Notes: generated by a model not told the origin, from the letters alone. 11,375 bases of DNA from Elusimicrobiota bacterium (GCA_003158755.1 PMLF01000155.1:1-11375), one strand, 5' to 3'; shown: positions 1-8,009, counted from the stretch's first letter. A program made the numbers and translations.

Positions 1-678
1 GCCATGGTCATCGTCTGGAACGACCTGGCCCAAGGCGACACGGAATACGCCGCCGGGTTGGTGGCGTTCAACAGCCTGTTCCAGGTGTTCTTTTACAGCG
101 CCTACGCTTACGTGTTCATCACGGTCCTACCGCCCCGGCTTGGATTGAAGGGCGCCTTGGTGGCCGTCGGCATGAAGCAGATCGCCCAAAGCGTTTTCGT
201 CTATCTGGGCATCCCTTTCTTGGCGGGGATGCTCACCCGCCTCGTCGGATTGAAAACGAAGGGGAAGGAGTGGTACGAGAAGTCGTTCATTCCCAAGATC
301 AGCCCGATCACCCTCGTAGCGCTTTTGTTCACCATCGTCGTTATGTTCAGCCTTAAGGGAAAAATGATCGTCCGGATACCCTTGGACGTTCTGCGGATCG
401 CGGTCCCCTTGCTGATTTACTTCCTGGGCATGTTCCTGACGAGCTTCTGGATGAGTTGGAAGGTTGGGGCGAACTATAAAAAATCGGCCACGCTCTCCTT
501 CACGGCGTCCAGCAACAACTTCGAGCTGGCCATCGCGGTGGCCGTGGCGGTTTTCGGTATCAATTCCGGCGAGGCTTTCGCGGCGGTCATCGGACCCCTG
601 GTGGAAGTGCCCGTGCTCATCGGCCTTGTCAACGTGTCCCTCTTTTTCCGGAAACGGTGTTTCGGTGGAGTCTTATGA
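1..678 (+). CDS. acr3: Acr3-family arsenite efflux permease, 5'-truncated
   Basis: This is an inner-membrane carrier that expels arsenite, As(III). The reading frame is open from base 1 to the TGA at 676-678, giving about 225 C-terminal residues. Acr3 proteins are usually about 350 residues, so roughly the first third lies outside the window. The ATG at base 4 is an internal methionine (context A-M-V-I-V-W-N), not the start. The segment has several long hydrophobic stretches. It keeps the Acr3 signatures [14 protein letters not shown] near its N-end and [17 protein letters not shown] near its C-end. The glutamate of NNFE (bases 523-525) corresponds to the conserved glutamate reported as essential in characterised Acr3 proteins. 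The stop overlaps the arsC start (ATGA), which implies translational coupling in an ars operon. The family call is firm; the upstream ars regulator cannot be seen. Confidence 0.93.
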   Translation, partial: AMVIVWNDLAQGDTEYAAGLVAFNSLFQVFFYSAYAYVFITVLPPRLGLKGALVAVGMKQIAQSVFVYLGIPFLAGMLTRLVGLKTKGKEWYEKSFIPKISPITLVALLFTIVVMFSLKGKMIVRIPLDVLRIAVPLLIYFLGMFLTSFWMSWKVGANYKKSATLSFTASSNNFELAIAVAVAVFGINSGEAFAAVIGPLVEVPVLIGLVNVSLFFRKRCFGGVL

Positions 679-1109
679 TTTCGGGGAAGATCAAGGTCCT
701 TTTCCTGTGCACGGGCAATTCCTGCCGGAGTCAAATGGCCGAAGGCTGGGCGCGGGCTTTGAAGGGGGATGTCGTAGAAGCCTACTCCGCCGGGATTGAA
801 ACCCACGGCTTGAACCTCCGCGCCGTCCGAGTGATGGCCGAGGCGGGCGTGGACATCTCCACGCACCGGTCCAAAAACATCGCCGAATTGAAGGACGTGG
901 ATTTTGACCTCGTGATAACCCTTTGCGGCGACGCCAACGAGCGTTGCCCCCGCTTCCCCGGAAAAACCAAGGTCATCCACGCGGGATTCGGCGACCCGCC
1001 TAAACTGGCCGCCGACGCCAAGACCGAGGAAGAAGCCCTTTCTCATTACCGCCGCGTGCGGGATGAGATAAAGGAATTCATTAAGAGCTTTCCTCCTACC
1101 TCATTTTGA
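675..1109 (+). CDS. arsC: Arsenate reductase, thioredoxin-linked (LMW-phosphatase fold)
   Basis: This cytoplasmic enzyme reduces arsenate to arsenite, which the adjacent Acr3 can export. It has 144 residues, a normal length for the class. The CX5R phosphatase-like loop is CTGNSCR, residues 12-18, with Cys12 the likely nucleophile. Two more cysteines, Cys84 and Cys91 (CGDANERC), have the same 7-residue spacing as the redox pair of Staphylococcus aureus ArsC. This points to thioredoxin rather than glutaredoxin coupling. The ATG at 675 is chosen because GGAG at 667-670 lies 4 bases upstream and the ATG overlaps the acr3 stop as ATGA. An in-frame GTG at 657 would add six residues but lacks this support. 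The end of the ars operon appears to be here, since the next gene is unrelated. Confidence 0.93.
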   Translation: MISGKIKVLFLCTGNSCRSQMAEGWARALKGDVVEAYSAGIETHGLNLRAVRVMAEAGVDISTHRSKNIAELKDVDFDLVITLCGDANERCPRFPGKTKVIHAGFGDPPKLAADAKTEEEALSHYRRVRDEIKEFIKSFPPTSF

Positions 1110-1154
1110 TTTGTTACCATCGTCGATATCGGCCCGTCGGGCCGGCCCGCTCCC

Positions 1155-2477
1155 ATGCCTCCAACTAATTCCATCCCCGTCGATCCGGCGAAGCCGGACA
1201 TCGAAGTCACCCCGGAATACCGGGAAATCCTTGATCGGCTGAAAGACAAAACCCCCGTCGTGTTCGTCACCGGCAAGGCCGGCACGGGTAAGACGACCTT
1301 CATCCAATTCCTTAAAGAGACGTACCAAGGAGACGCCGTCGTCGTCGCGCCGACGGGCGTGGCCGCGTTGAACGTCGGAGGGGCGACGATCCATTCCTTT
1401 TTCCGGTTGCCTCCAAGGGTGGTCACGGAGGCCGACATCCGCCGGGTGCGGGGCGGGAAGGTTTTCCGGAATTTGCGGCTCCTCGTCATCGACGAGGTTT
1501 CCATGGTCCGCGCGGAGGTCATCGATGCCATCGACCTTTTTCTTCGGTTGAACCGGGAATCCGGCGAGCCTTTCGGCGGCGTGCAAGTCCTTATGGTGGG
1601 GGACCTCTTCCAATTGCCGCCGGTGGTCCCTCCACCGGAGCGCGAGGCGTTGAGGCAAATGGGGTATGACAGCCCCTATTTCTTCAGCGCGAAAGTGTTC
1701 AAGGATTGCCCCATGGTCTCGAAAGAGCTGACCCGAATCTTTCGGCAAACCGAAGGACGGTTCATCGACCTCCTCAATCGGGTGCGGGTGGCGGAAGACA
1801 TCGAAGATGTGCTGCCCCAATTAAACGCCCGTTGCGGACCCTCCGGACAACAGGGGCCGGTCCTCACTCTTTCCTGCACCAACCGCGTGGCGGACGCGCT
1901 CAACGACCAGGAGCTCGGCCGGATCGCGACCGTCTCGCGCACCTACGTCGGAGAGGTATCCGGGAAGTTCGCCGTGGAGGAGGTCAAGTTCCCGTCTCCC
2001 CTGCGCTTGTCCCTGAAAGTCGGGGCCCAGGTCATGTTCACCAAGAACGACGAAAAGAGGCGGTGGGTCAACGGCACGCTGGGCCGCGTCGTGGAACTGG
2101 CGGACAAAGTGATCCGGGTGGAGATCGGCGAGGGGATCGCCCCGGTGATTTGCGACGTGAAGCCCGTGGATTGGGAAACGTTCAAATACGAATACGACGA
2201 GACGGAGAAACGGGTCATGTCGGTCTCCATGGGGTCCTATCGTCAATTCCCGTTGATGCTCGCCTGGGCCGTGACCATCCACAAAAGCCAGGGGAAAACC
2301 CTGGCGATGGTCCGCGTGGATTTGGGCCAGGGGGCATTCGACTACGGGCAGGTCTACGTGGCCTTGAGCCGCTGCCGGTCGTTGGAAGACATCTACCTAG
2401 TAAGGCCCGTCAGATGGACCGATATCAAATGCGACCCAATCATCAAAAGGTTTTACGAGACGCTGTCTCCCCGCTGA
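1155..2477 (+). CDS. Pif1/RecD-like superfamily 1 DNA helicase
   Basis: This is a 440-residue ATP-dependent DNA helicase of the Pif1/RecD-like group, probably 5'-3' by family. Visible motifs are: Walker A GKAGTGKT (40-47); motif Ia APTGVAALNVGG with TIHSFF (about 65-83); Walker B LLVIDEVSM (109-117); motif III VLMVGDLFQLPPVV (mid-protein); and the C-terminal WAVTIHKSQGKT (371-382) and VYVALSRC (400-407) motifs, where R406 would be the arginine finger. It is close to a bare helicase core with no obvious extra domain. The ATG at 1155 is the first possible start after the in-frame arsC stop (no ATG, GTG or TTG in between), but no clear Shine-Dalgarno precedes it. It begins 45 bases after arsC and may be read from the ars promoter, with which it has no evident functional link. 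The substrate (G4s, R-loops, replication forks) cannot be told from sequence. Confidence 0.9.
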   Translation: MPPTNSIPVDPAKPDIEVTPEYREILDRLKDKTPVVFVTGKAGTGKTTFIQFLKETYQGDAVVVAPTGVAALNVGGATIHSFFRLPPRVVTEADIRRVRGGKVFRNLRLLVIDEVSMVRAEVIDAIDLFLRLNRESGEPFGGVQVLMVGDLFQLPPVVPPPEREALRQMGYDSPYFFSAKVFKDCPMVSKELTRIFRQTEGRFIDLLNRVRVAEDIEDVLPQLNARCGPSGQQGPVLTLSCTNRVADALNDQELGRIATVSRTYVGEVSGKFAVEEVKFPSPLRLSLKVGAQVMFTKNDEKRRWVNGTLGRVVELADKVIRVEIGEGIAPVICDVKPVDWETFKYEYDETEKRVMSVSMGSYRQFPLMLAWAVTIHKSQGKTLAMVRVDLGQGAFDYGQVYVALSRCRSLEDIYLVRPVRWTDIKCDPIIKRFYETLSPR

Positions 2478-2479
2478 TT

Positions 2480-2509
2480 AATCCCTTTATATGGGTGGGG
2501 GATTTTTTT
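2480..2509 (+). terminator. Probable intrinsic terminator after the Pif1-like gene
   Basis: AATCCC (2480-2485) can pair with GGGATT (2499-2504) across a 13-base loop, and the right arm runs straight into a T-tract that ends at 2509. It starts 3 bases after the helicase stop codon. The stem is short, so termination strength is uncertain. The T-tract leads directly into the TATAAT box of the next gene. Confidence 0.55.
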
Positions 2510-2521
2510 ATAATTCGCAGG
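2486..2521 (+). promoter_or_regulatory. Putative sigma70-type promoter giving a leaderless hldA transcript
   Basis: A perfect TATAAT lies at 2509-2514. Seventeen bases upstream is TTTATA (2486-2491), which matches 4 of 6 of the -35 consensus. Counting seven bases from the last T of the -10 places the predicted transcription start at 2521, the G of the GTG start codon of hldA. No Shine-Dalgarno-like purine run precedes that GTG. The -10 match is seen directly; the leaderless reading is inference. Confidence 0.55.
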
Positions 2522-3516
2522 TGCCGCACGACTTGAGACCCCCGTCCCTTCTTCCCAAACTATCCAAATTCCCCGGCGCCCCCATCCTCGTGGTGGGGGA
2601 CCTCATGGTGGACCGCTTTATCCGCGGGGCCGTCCATCGGCTTTCTCCCGAGGCGCCGGTCCCCGTGGTGGATGTCCAGGAAGAGCATTCCATGCCGGGG
2701 GGCGCGGGCAACGTGGCCTCCAATATCGTCGAACTGGGTGGGGTCGTCCAACTGGTGTCGGTGGCGGGCCAGGACTCCGACGGAGACCAGCTCCTCTCCG
2801 CCCTGCGCGACCGGCGCATCGACGTCGAGGGCGTCGTCCGCGATTCTTCCCGCCCCACGATCCTCAAAACCCGCGTCATCGCCGGCCACCAGCAGGTCGT
2901 GCGCTTCGACCGGGAGAGCCGCGCGTCCCTTTCCCACGACGTCACGAGCCGAATCCTGGCGGAGATCCGCCGCCGCCTGCCGTCGGTCAAAGGCGTCGTC
3001 GTCTCGGATTACGGCAAAGGGCTCGTCTCCTCCCCCTTTCTTAAAGCCCTTTTGCCTCAAGCCCGAAAATTGGGGAAGTTCGTCGTCGTGGACCCGAAGA
3101 TCGAACACTTTCAGCGGTACCGGGGGGTGGATTGCCTCACGCCCAACATGAAAGAAGCGTCGGAAGGCATGAGGGTTTTGCCTCCAAAAACCGACGAGGA
3201 AGTGGACGCTTTGGGCCGCGCCATCGTGAAAAAGCTCCAATGCCGATCGGTCTTGATCACGCGGTCGGAGCGCGGCATGAGCCTCTACGAGGCGTCGGGC
3301 CGGATCACCCACATCCCTTCCCTCGCCAAAGAGGTCTTCGACGTCACGGGCGCGGGCGACACCGTGATTTCCGTCTTTAGCCTCGCCCTCGCCGCCGGTT
3401 GCAAGTACCCCGAAGCGGCTTTCATCGCCAACGCGGCCGCCGGCGTGGTGGTGGCCAAGCTCGGCACGGCCACTTGCCGTACCGACGAGCTTCGACGCGC
3501 GCTGGCGCAAATATGA
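2521..3516 (+). CDS. hldA: D-glycero-beta-D-manno-heptose-7-phosphate kinase (HldE kinase domain only)
   Basis: This cytoplasmic PfkB/ribokinase-family kinase phosphorylates heptose 7-phosphate to the 1,7-bisphosphate on the way to ADP-heptose for the LPS inner core. It has 331 residues and matches the E. coli HldE N-terminal domain closely: GDLMVDRF (26-33), SPEAPVPV (42-49), [10 protein letters not shown] (60-69), an internal VVVSDYGKG, and the catalytic DVTGAGDT (274-281, base Asp280). The C-terminal adenylyltransferase domain of bifunctional HldE is absent, so a separate HldC-type enzyme would be needed. The GTG at 2521 is preferred because it gives the usual family N-terminus and sits at the predicted transcription start. 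An in-frame ATG at 2491 lies inside the terminator loop and is unlikely. It overlaps kdsB by ATGA. The sugar specificity rests on similarity and context. Confidence 0.88.
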   Translation: MPHDLRPPSLLPKLSKFPGAPILVVGDLMVDRFIRGAVHRLSPEAPVPVVDVQEEHSMPGGAGNVASNIVELGGVVQLVSVAGQDSDGDQLLSALRDRRIDVEGVVRDSSRPTILKTRVIAGHQQVVRFDRESRASLSHDVTSRILAEIRRRLPSVKGVVVSDYGKGLVSSPFLKALLPQARKLGKFVVVDPKIEHFQRYRGVDCLTPNMKEASEGMRVLPPKTDEEVDALGRAIVKKLQCRSVLITRSERGMSLYEASGRITHIPSLAKEVFDVTGAGDTVISVFSLALAAGCKYPEAAFIANAAAGVVVAKLGTATCRTDELRRALAQI

Positions 3517-4253
3517 AAGTCCTCGGCGTCATCCCTTCCCGCTACGCCGCCCAACGGTTTCCGGGGAAACCTTTGGCGGTCATCAACGGCAAGCCCATGG
3601 TCCAATGGGTGTACGAAGCCGCCCGCAAGGCCCTGCCCCGGGTGGTCGTCGCCACCGACGACAAACGCATCATGGATTTCATCGAAGGCTTGGGCGGCGA
3701 AGCGATCTTGACGTCTCCATCCTGCCGGAGCGGCACCGACCGGGTGGCCGAAACGGCCCGCAAAATGAAAGCCGACCTTTACCTCAACATCCAGGGCGAC
3801 GAGCCGTTGATGAGTTCCCGGACGGTCAAAAAAGTTTTGGCGCTCCACAAGGACCGAAGCGTCGTCATGGGCACCGCCGCCACGGCGTTGGACCCGGCGC
3901 AGTGGAAGAACCCAGACGTGGTGAAGGTGCTCACCGACCGGACGGGATGCGCGATTTATTTCTCCCGGGCGGCCTTGCCGTTTTTGCGCGACGGCGGCGG
4001 TTTCCCGACGACCGAGTCCACTGTTTTGCAAAAACATCTCGGGATCTATTCCTACCGCTCCGATTTCCTGAAACGATTTGTGAAGTGGCCTCCGTCCTTT
4101 TTGGAGACGGCGGAAAAGCTGGAGCAGTTGCGGGCCCTGGAGAACGGCGTCCGTATCCGGGTGGCGGCGACCCCCGACGATTCCGTCGGGGTGGACCGCC
4201 CGGAGGACGCCGAGAACGTGGGGAAAATCCTGATGAAAAGGGGCGGGCGATGA
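3513..4253 (+). CDS. kdsB: 3-deoxy-manno-octulosonate cytidylyltransferase (CMP-Kdo synthetase)
   Basis: KdsB activates Kdo by transferring CMP from CTP, making the sugar donor for lipid A core assembly in the cytoplasm. The protein is 246 residues (E. coli KdsB is 248). It begins with the nucleotide-binding [15 protein letters not shown] (residues 7-21) and [11 protein letters not shown]. It carries the QGDEP motif at 94-98, with Asp96 as the likely metal ligand, then [17 protein letters not shown] and the C-terminal [13 protein letters not shown]. The ATG at 3513 overlaps the hldA stop (ATGA). No clear Shine-Dalgarno is seen, so translation probably depends on coupling. The stop in turn overlaps the pyrG start, placing the CTP-using enzyme right before the CTP-making one. 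Confidence 0.95.
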   Translation: MKVLGVIPSRYAAQRFPGKPLAVINGKPMVQWVYEAARKALPRVVVATDDKRIMDFIEGLGGEAILTSPSCRSGTDRVAETARKMKADLYLNIQGDEPLMSSRTVKKVLALHKDRSVVMGTAATALDPAQWKNPDVVKVLTDRTGCAIYFSRAALPFLRDGGGFPTTESTVLQKHLGIYSYRSDFLKRFVKWPPSFLETAEKLEQLRALENGVRIRVAATPDDSVGVDRPEDAENVGKILMKRGGR

Positions 4254-5851
4254 CCAAATACATATTCGTGACCGGCGGTGTGGTGAGCTCCTTGGGTAAA
4301 GGGATCGCGGCTTCCTCTTTGGGCCGGCTCCTAAAATCCCGAGGCATGAACGTCACCATGCTGAAGCTCGATCCTTATTTGAACATTGATCCCGGCACCA
4401 TGAGTCCCTATCAGCACGGCGAAGTCTATGTCACCGAGGACGGCGCCGAGACGGACTTGGACTTAGGCCATTACGAACGGTTCCTCGACGTGGACATGAC
4501 CAAGGAGAACAACTGCACTTCGGGCCAAATTTATGACGCGGTGATCCAGCAGGAGCGGCGGGGGGAGTTCCTGGGAAAGACCGTCCAGGTGATCCCGCAT
4601 ATCACCAACGAGATCAAGAACCGCATCAAGCGCGTGAGCCGCGGGCGGGACATCGTCATCGTCGAGGTCGGCGGCACGGTGGGCGACATCGAAAGCCTTC
4701 CCTTCCTCGAGGCCATCCGCCAGATGCGCATCGACGTCGGCCGCGAGAACGTCCTTTATATCCACCTGACCCTCGTGCCGTACATCAAGGCGGCCGAGGA
4801 GCTCAAGACCAAGCCCACCCAGCATTCCGTCGGCAAGTTGCGCGAAATCGGGATCGACCCGGACGTGATCCTCTGCCGCTCGGACCGGCCCTTAGGAGAA
4901 GACATCCGCGGCAAGATCGCCCTCTTCTGCAACGTGGCCCCGTCGGCGGTCATCGAGGCCATCGACGCGGACACCATCTATGAAGTGCCCCTCATGTTCG
5001 AACGTCAGGGCCTGGACGAACTGGCGCTGCTGCTCATGCGCCAGACCAGCCGCCACAAGGACATGAAAGACTGGGAAGCAATGGTCGAAAAGATTCGAAA
5101 TCCTAGACGGGAAGTCACCATCGCGGTCGCGGGGAAATACACGGAATTGAAGGACGCCTACAAGTCCATCAGCGAAGGGCTCCTTCACGGAGGTCTCGCC
5201 AACGACGCCCGCGTCATCGTCAAATACGTGGACGTGGAGGACAAAAACATTGAGGGTTTGCTGCTGCAGGCGGACGGGATCCTCGTCCCGGGCGGTTTCG
5301 GGGACCGGGGCATCGAAGGCAAGATCGCCGTGGCTCGTTTCGCCCGGGAGAAGAAGATTCCCTACTTCGGCATCTGTCTCGGCATGCAGGTGGCCGTGAT
5401 CGAAGCGGGGCGGCACCTTCTGGGGTTCAAGGACGCGCACTCGACGGAGTTCGCCCCCAAAACCTCCCATCCCGTGATCGACCTCATGGAGTCGCAGAAG
5501 AAGGTGAAGGACCTGGGCGGCACCATGCGCCTGGGCGCCTACCCATGCGCCGTCAAAGCCGGGACGCTGGCCTACCAGGCTTATCGGAAAGAGGCCGTGT
5601 CCGAGCGCCACCGCCACCGTTTCGAGATGAACAACAAATACCGCAAGGCCTTTGAGAAAGCCGGTCTACGCGTCACCGGGGAATACAAGAAGCTTACCCT
5701 GCCCGAGATCGTCGAGCTCAAGGACCATCCATGGTTCGTCGGGGTGCAATTCCATCCCGAACTCAAGAGCCGTCCCCTGCGCCCCCATCCGCTCTTCCGG
5801 GACTTCGTGGCGGCCGCTCTGCGCCGTCTTTCTCCGCGCGGAACGTATTAG
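4250..5851 (+). CDS. pyrG: CTP synthase (glutamine-hydrolysing)
   Basis: PyrG aminates UTP to CTP using ATP and glutamine-derived ammonia. It has 533 residues (E. coli 545). The N-terminal amidoligase domain starts with [15 protein letters not shown] (4-18) and contains [20 protein letters not shown] and [11 protein letters not shown]. The C-terminal class I glutaminase domain has GICLGMQ with the nucleophile Cys376, and the catalytic pair His502 and Glu504 in FHPE. All key residues are present. The ATG at 4250 overlaps the kdsB stop (ATGA) and follows a purine-rich AAAAGGGG. The frame is open far upstream of this ATG, but that is a shadow of kdsB. In this cluster it can supply CTP for KdsB; it is also the cell's general CTP source. 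Repeats follow its stop. Confidence 0.97.
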   Translation: MTKYIFVTGGVVSSLGKGIAASSLGRLLKSRGMNVTMLKLDPYLNIDPGTMSPYQHGEVYVTEDGAETDLDLGHYERFLDVDMTKENNCTSGQIYDAVIQQERRGEFLGKTVQVIPHITNEIKNRIKRVSRGRDIVIVEVGGTVGDIESLPFLEAIRQMRIDVGRENVLYIHLTLVPYIKAAEELKTKPTQHSVGKLREIGIDPDVILCRSDRPLGEDIRGKIALFCNVAPSAVIEAIDADTIYEVPLMFERQGLDELALLLMRQTSRHKDMKDWEAMVEKIRNPRREVTIAVAGKYTELKDAYKSISEGLLHGGLANDARVIVKYVDVEDKNIEGLLLQADGILVPGGFGDRGIEGKIAVARFAREKKIPYFGICLGMQVAVIEAGRHLLGFKDAHSTEFAPKTSHPVIDLMESQKKVKDLGGTMRLGAYPCAVKAGTLAYQAYRKEAVSERHRHRFEMNNKYRKAFEKAGLRVTGEYKKLTLPEIVELKDHPWFVGVQFHPELKSRPLRPHPLFRDFVAAALRRLSPRGTY

Positions 5852-5884
5852 CCGCTCGTGCTTGACGTTTTGGGTCGGCGCTTT

Positions 5885-5918
5885 TCGTAGGGGAGGTTCT
5901 CAGACCCTCCCCCAACAA
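5885..5918 (+). repeat. Palindromic REP-like repeat, copy A
   Basis: This 34-base unit runs from TCGTAGGGG to CAACAA, with an inner stem GGGGAGG (5890-5896) pairing with CCTCCCC (5906-5912) and a further TCT/AGA pairing inside. It matches the reverse complement of copy B at 28 of 34 positions. At one stem position this copy has an A-T pair (5894/5908) where copies B and C have C-G. It lies 33 bases after the pyrG stop, with no T-tract after it on the + strand, so it is not a standard terminator. Confidence 0.8.
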
Positions 5919-5980
5919 GGACTTATGTAGAATGGTTGTCGCTGTCTCGCGGAGTGGATCAATTCCCGACGGAGGCCAAT

Positions 5981-6014
5981 TTGTTGAGGGCGGGTCTTAG
6001 ACTCGCCCCTACGA
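5981..6014 (-). repeat. Palindromic REP-like repeat, copy B (inverted)
   Basis: This is the same 34-base unit in the opposite orientation, from TTGTTG to CCCCTACGA on the + strand. Its dyad is centred on 5998, with GTCT (5994-5997) facing AGAC (5999-6002) and the stem extending outward with one G-T pair. Copies A and B face each other across 62 bases, an arrangement like the paired REP units called BIMEs. I see no gene or convincing promoter in the 62-base spacer or elsewhere in the 5852-6065 gap. Confidence 0.8.
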
Positions 6015-6047
6015 CCGAACCCGTGAGACGTTGGAGTCATTATTATC

Positions 6048-6055
6048 GAGGAGGT
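6048..6055 (+). promoter_or_regulatory. Strong Shine-Dalgarno for the SurA-N/DsbA-like gene
   Basis: GAGGAGGT lies 10 bases before the ATG at 6066. It is among the strongest ribosome sites in the window and fits a gene that restarts translation after a repeat-filled gap. Confidence 0.75.
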
Positions 6056-6065
6056 CTCGATCCCT

Positions 6066-7130
6066 ATGAAGCGTTTTGTTTTCTTTTCGTTCGCGCTGGT
6101 TCTCGTCTCGGCAGTTCCGGTCTTGGCCCAAGATCCGACGGCGGGCGATGGATTCGCCGCTCTGGTGGCGGGGACAACCGTGACGCTCTCCGCCGTCGAA
6201 ACCGGGGCCGCCTCTTCTTTGCGTCGGCTGAAAGACCAAGAATACGCCGCCCGCCGTCAAGCGCTGGAGGATATTATTTCCCAGCAACTCTTCGCCCGGG
6301 AAGCCGCGGCCCGCGGCGTTACGTCCGAGGCCCTCCTTAAAGCCGAGGTGGACGATAAGACGACTCCTCCCTCCGAGGACGACAAGAAGGGGTTTTTCAA
6401 CGACAACAAGGCGCTCCTGGGGGGGAAGTCTTACGAGGAAATCGCTTCCCAGATCGGAGAGCACCTTCAACAACAGAACTCGGCGGATCGGCGCGTCGAG
6501 TATCTGCGCGAGCTGAAAGCGAAATACGGAGTGCGGGTCCTCCTGGAGCCTGCGCGGGTCGCGGTGGACCCCGCCGACGGCCCCGCTTTCGGGCCCAAAG
6601 GTGCGCCCATCTCCCTGGTCATCTTTTCCGATTTCCAATGTCCCCATTGCGCCAAGCTCGTCGACACATTGCATAAACTGGAAGGGCTTTACGGACCTTC
6701 CCTTCGCGTCGTGTTCCGCAACTATCCTCTGGCCATGCATAAGGACGCGGCCCTCGCCGCCCAAGCCGCCGCGTGCGCCGACGAACAAAAGCGTTTTTGG
6801 CCCGTCCACGACCTCCTCTTCGCCAACCAGGATAAGCTGTCGATGGAAGGGCTCCAAGGGTTGGTTGTCCAGGCGGGCGTGAAAAAGAAGGCGTTCGATA
6901 AATGCCTGGTGTCGGGGCGATACGCCGACCGGTTGGCGCGGGACACGGCCGACGCGCAGCGTTACGGCGTGTCGGGGACGCCCACGGTATTCATCAATGG
7001 TCGGGCGATCTTCGGGAGCCAGCCTCTGGGGACCTATGAGCAGGCCGTGGACGACGAACTCCTGTCCCGGGGTTTGCCTCTTCCGGGACTGAGGACGGCC
7101 TCGCCGAAGAAGGAAGAGAAAAAGAAATGA
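6066..7130 (+). CDS. Secreted thiol-disulfide oxidoreductase: SurA-N-like region fused to DsbA-like domain
   Basis: This 354-residue protein is probably periplasmic. Residues 1-21 form a Sec signal peptide (K2, R3, hydrophobic core, cleavage after V-L-A). Residues about 24-165 are charged and helical and resemble the N-terminal chaperone region of SurA-type peptidyl-prolyl isomerases: LEDIISQQLFAREAAARGV, then an acidic and lysine-rich PPSEDDKKGFF stretch. No isomerase (parvulin) domain is seen. From about 170 a DsbA/Thioredoxin_4 domain follows, opened by FSDFQCPHC with redox site CPHC at 192-195 and the cis-proline GTPTVF (Pro306). Two extra cysteines, Cys237 and Cys280, could form a structural disulfide. 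The lysine-rich tail (KKEEKKK) is odd. Its stop overlaps kdsA (ATGA), tying it to LPS synthesis. The DsbA-like call is firm; the SurA-like call is by pattern and weaker; the client is unknown. Confidence 0.85.
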   Translation: MKRFVFFSFALVLVSAVPVLAQDPTAGDGFAALVAGTTVTLSAVETGAASSLRRLKDQEYAARRQALEDIISQQLFAREAAARGVTSEALLKAEVDDKTTPPSEDDKKGFFNDNKALLGGKSYEEIASQIGEHLQQQNSADRRVEYLRELKAKYGVRVLLEPARVAVDPADGPAFGPKGAPISLVIFSDFQCPHCAKLVDTLHKLEGLYGPSLRVVFRNYPLAMHKDAALAAQAAACADEQKRFWPVHDLLFANQDKLSMEGLQGLVVQAGVKKKAFDKCLVSGRYADRLARDTADAQRYGVSGTPTVFINGRAIFGSQPLGTYEQAVDDELLSRGLPLPGLRTASPKKEEKKK

Positions 7131-7987
7131 AGGTTATAGGGAGCGGAGTCCGCGTCGGCAACCTGACCATTGCCAACGATCGCCCGTTCGCCTTGATCGC
7201 CGGTCCCTGCGTGGCCGAGAGCGAAAAACTTTGCCTCGACGTCGCCCGCTTCCTGAAGACCGCTTCCCGGCGGCTTGGTATTCCCTATATTTTCAAGGCG
7301 TCCTTCGACAAAGCCAATCGTTCCTCCTCCGGCTCGTTCCGCGGCCCGGGACGGGAGGAGGGATTGCGCATCCTAGCGGAGGTGAAAAAGCACGTCGGCG
7401 TTCCGGTTCTGACGGACGTTCATTCCGTCGAGGACGTCGGCCCCGCGGCCCGCGTGGCGGACGTGTTGCAGATTCCCGCTTTCCTCTGCCGACAGACGGA
7501 CTTGGTGCTGGCGGCGGTGCGGAGCGGCCGCGTCGTGAACGTGAAGAAGGGCCAGTTCCTGTCGCCCTGGGACGCGAAGAATATCGTCGAGAAGGCGGCA
7601 TCGGCCGGAGGTCGCGGGCGCTTGATGCTCACCGAGAGGGGCACGTCCTTCGGCTACAATAATTTGGTGGTGGACCCACGGGGCCTGGAAGTGATGAAGT
7701 CCTTCGGCGTCCCCGCCGTCTTCGACGCCACCCACTCGGTGCAGCTTCCGGGTGGAAAAGGAACGTCCAGCGGCGGCCAGCGGGAATTCATTTACCCCCT
7801 GGCGCGCGCGGCGGCCGCCATCGGAGTGGCGGCGTTTTTCTTCGAGGTCCATCCGTCCCCCGAAAAGGCGCTTTCCGACGGGCCGAACTCCGTGCGCTTA
7901 AGCCAAGTGCCGGAGTTATTGAAACGTCTTCGGGAGTTGGACAAGGTCGTCAAGCGGGGAACCTTCGCCCGCAATGTTTTTTTGTAA
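7127..7987 (+). CDS. kdsA: 3-deoxy-8-phosphooctulonate synthase (Kdo-8-P synthase), metal-dependent type
   Basis: KdsA condenses phosphoenolpyruvate with arabinose 5-phosphate to give Kdo 8-phosphate. It has 286 residues, normal for the family. Signatures include IPYIFKASFDKANRSS, SFRGPGREEGL, VLTDVHS, PAFLCRQTDL and NVKKGQFLSPWD. The active-site loop reads AGPC, with Cys28 where the metal-independent E. coli enzyme has asparagine. The other expected metal ligands, His203, Glu240 and Asp251, have nearly the same spacing as the Aquifex aeolicus ligands (C11, H185, E222, D233). This is therefore a metal-dependent enzyme by sequence. The ATG at 7127 overlaps the preceding stop (ATGA), with AGGA at 7111-7114 and an A/G-rich run upstream. 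Confidence 0.96.
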   Translation: MKVIGSGVRVGNLTIANDRPFALIAGPCVAESEKLCLDVARFLKTASRRLGIPYIFKASFDKANRSSSGSFRGPGREEGLRILAEVKKHVGVPVLTDVHSVEDVGPAARVADVLQIPAFLCRQTDLVLAAVRSGRVVNVKKGQFLSPWDAKNIVEKAASAGGRGRLMLTERGTSFGYNNLVVDPRGLEVMKSFGVPAVFDATHSVQLPGGKGTSSGGQREFIYPLARAAAAIGVAAFFFEVHPSPEKALSDGPNSVRLSQVPELLKRLRELDKVVKRGTFARNVFL

Positions 7988-8009
7988 CCGTCGAGGAATT
8001 CTGTTTTTT

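Noticed and set aside
1131..1148. GC-rich dyads (GGCCCG/CGGGCC and GGGCCGGCCC) between arsC and the helicase gene as a terminator.
   Set aside because: The loops are too small to fold well and no T-tract follows; in this GC-rich DNA such short dyads are expected by chance.
1101..1820. Long - strand ORFs opposite the helicase, kdsB, pyrG, kdsD and other genes.
   Set aside because: Each mirrors a strong + strand gene with intact motifs; the antisense proteins are histidine/arginine/glycine-rich shadows typical of GC-rich DNA.
2491..2520. An ATG at 2491 as the hldA start.
   Set aside because: It lies in the terminator loop, upstream of the TATAAT box, has no ribosome site, and adds ten residues (MGGGFFYNSQ) not seen in the family.
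3605..4249. The open frame extending pyrG upstream by about 215 codons.
   Set aside because: It overlaps kdsB entirely and reads as arginine/glycine-rich shadow sequence; CTP synthase starts at [10 protein letters not shown], 4250.
5862..5933. TTGACG (5862-5867) and TAGAAT (5928-5933) as a promoter for the DsbA-like gene.
   Set aside because: They are about 60 bases apart and neither has a suitably spaced partner.
5936..6340. A 134-codon + strand ORF crossing copy B and the start of the DsbA-like gene.
   Set aside because: Arginine/glycine-rich low-quality protein, overlapping a gene with a clear signal peptide in another frame.
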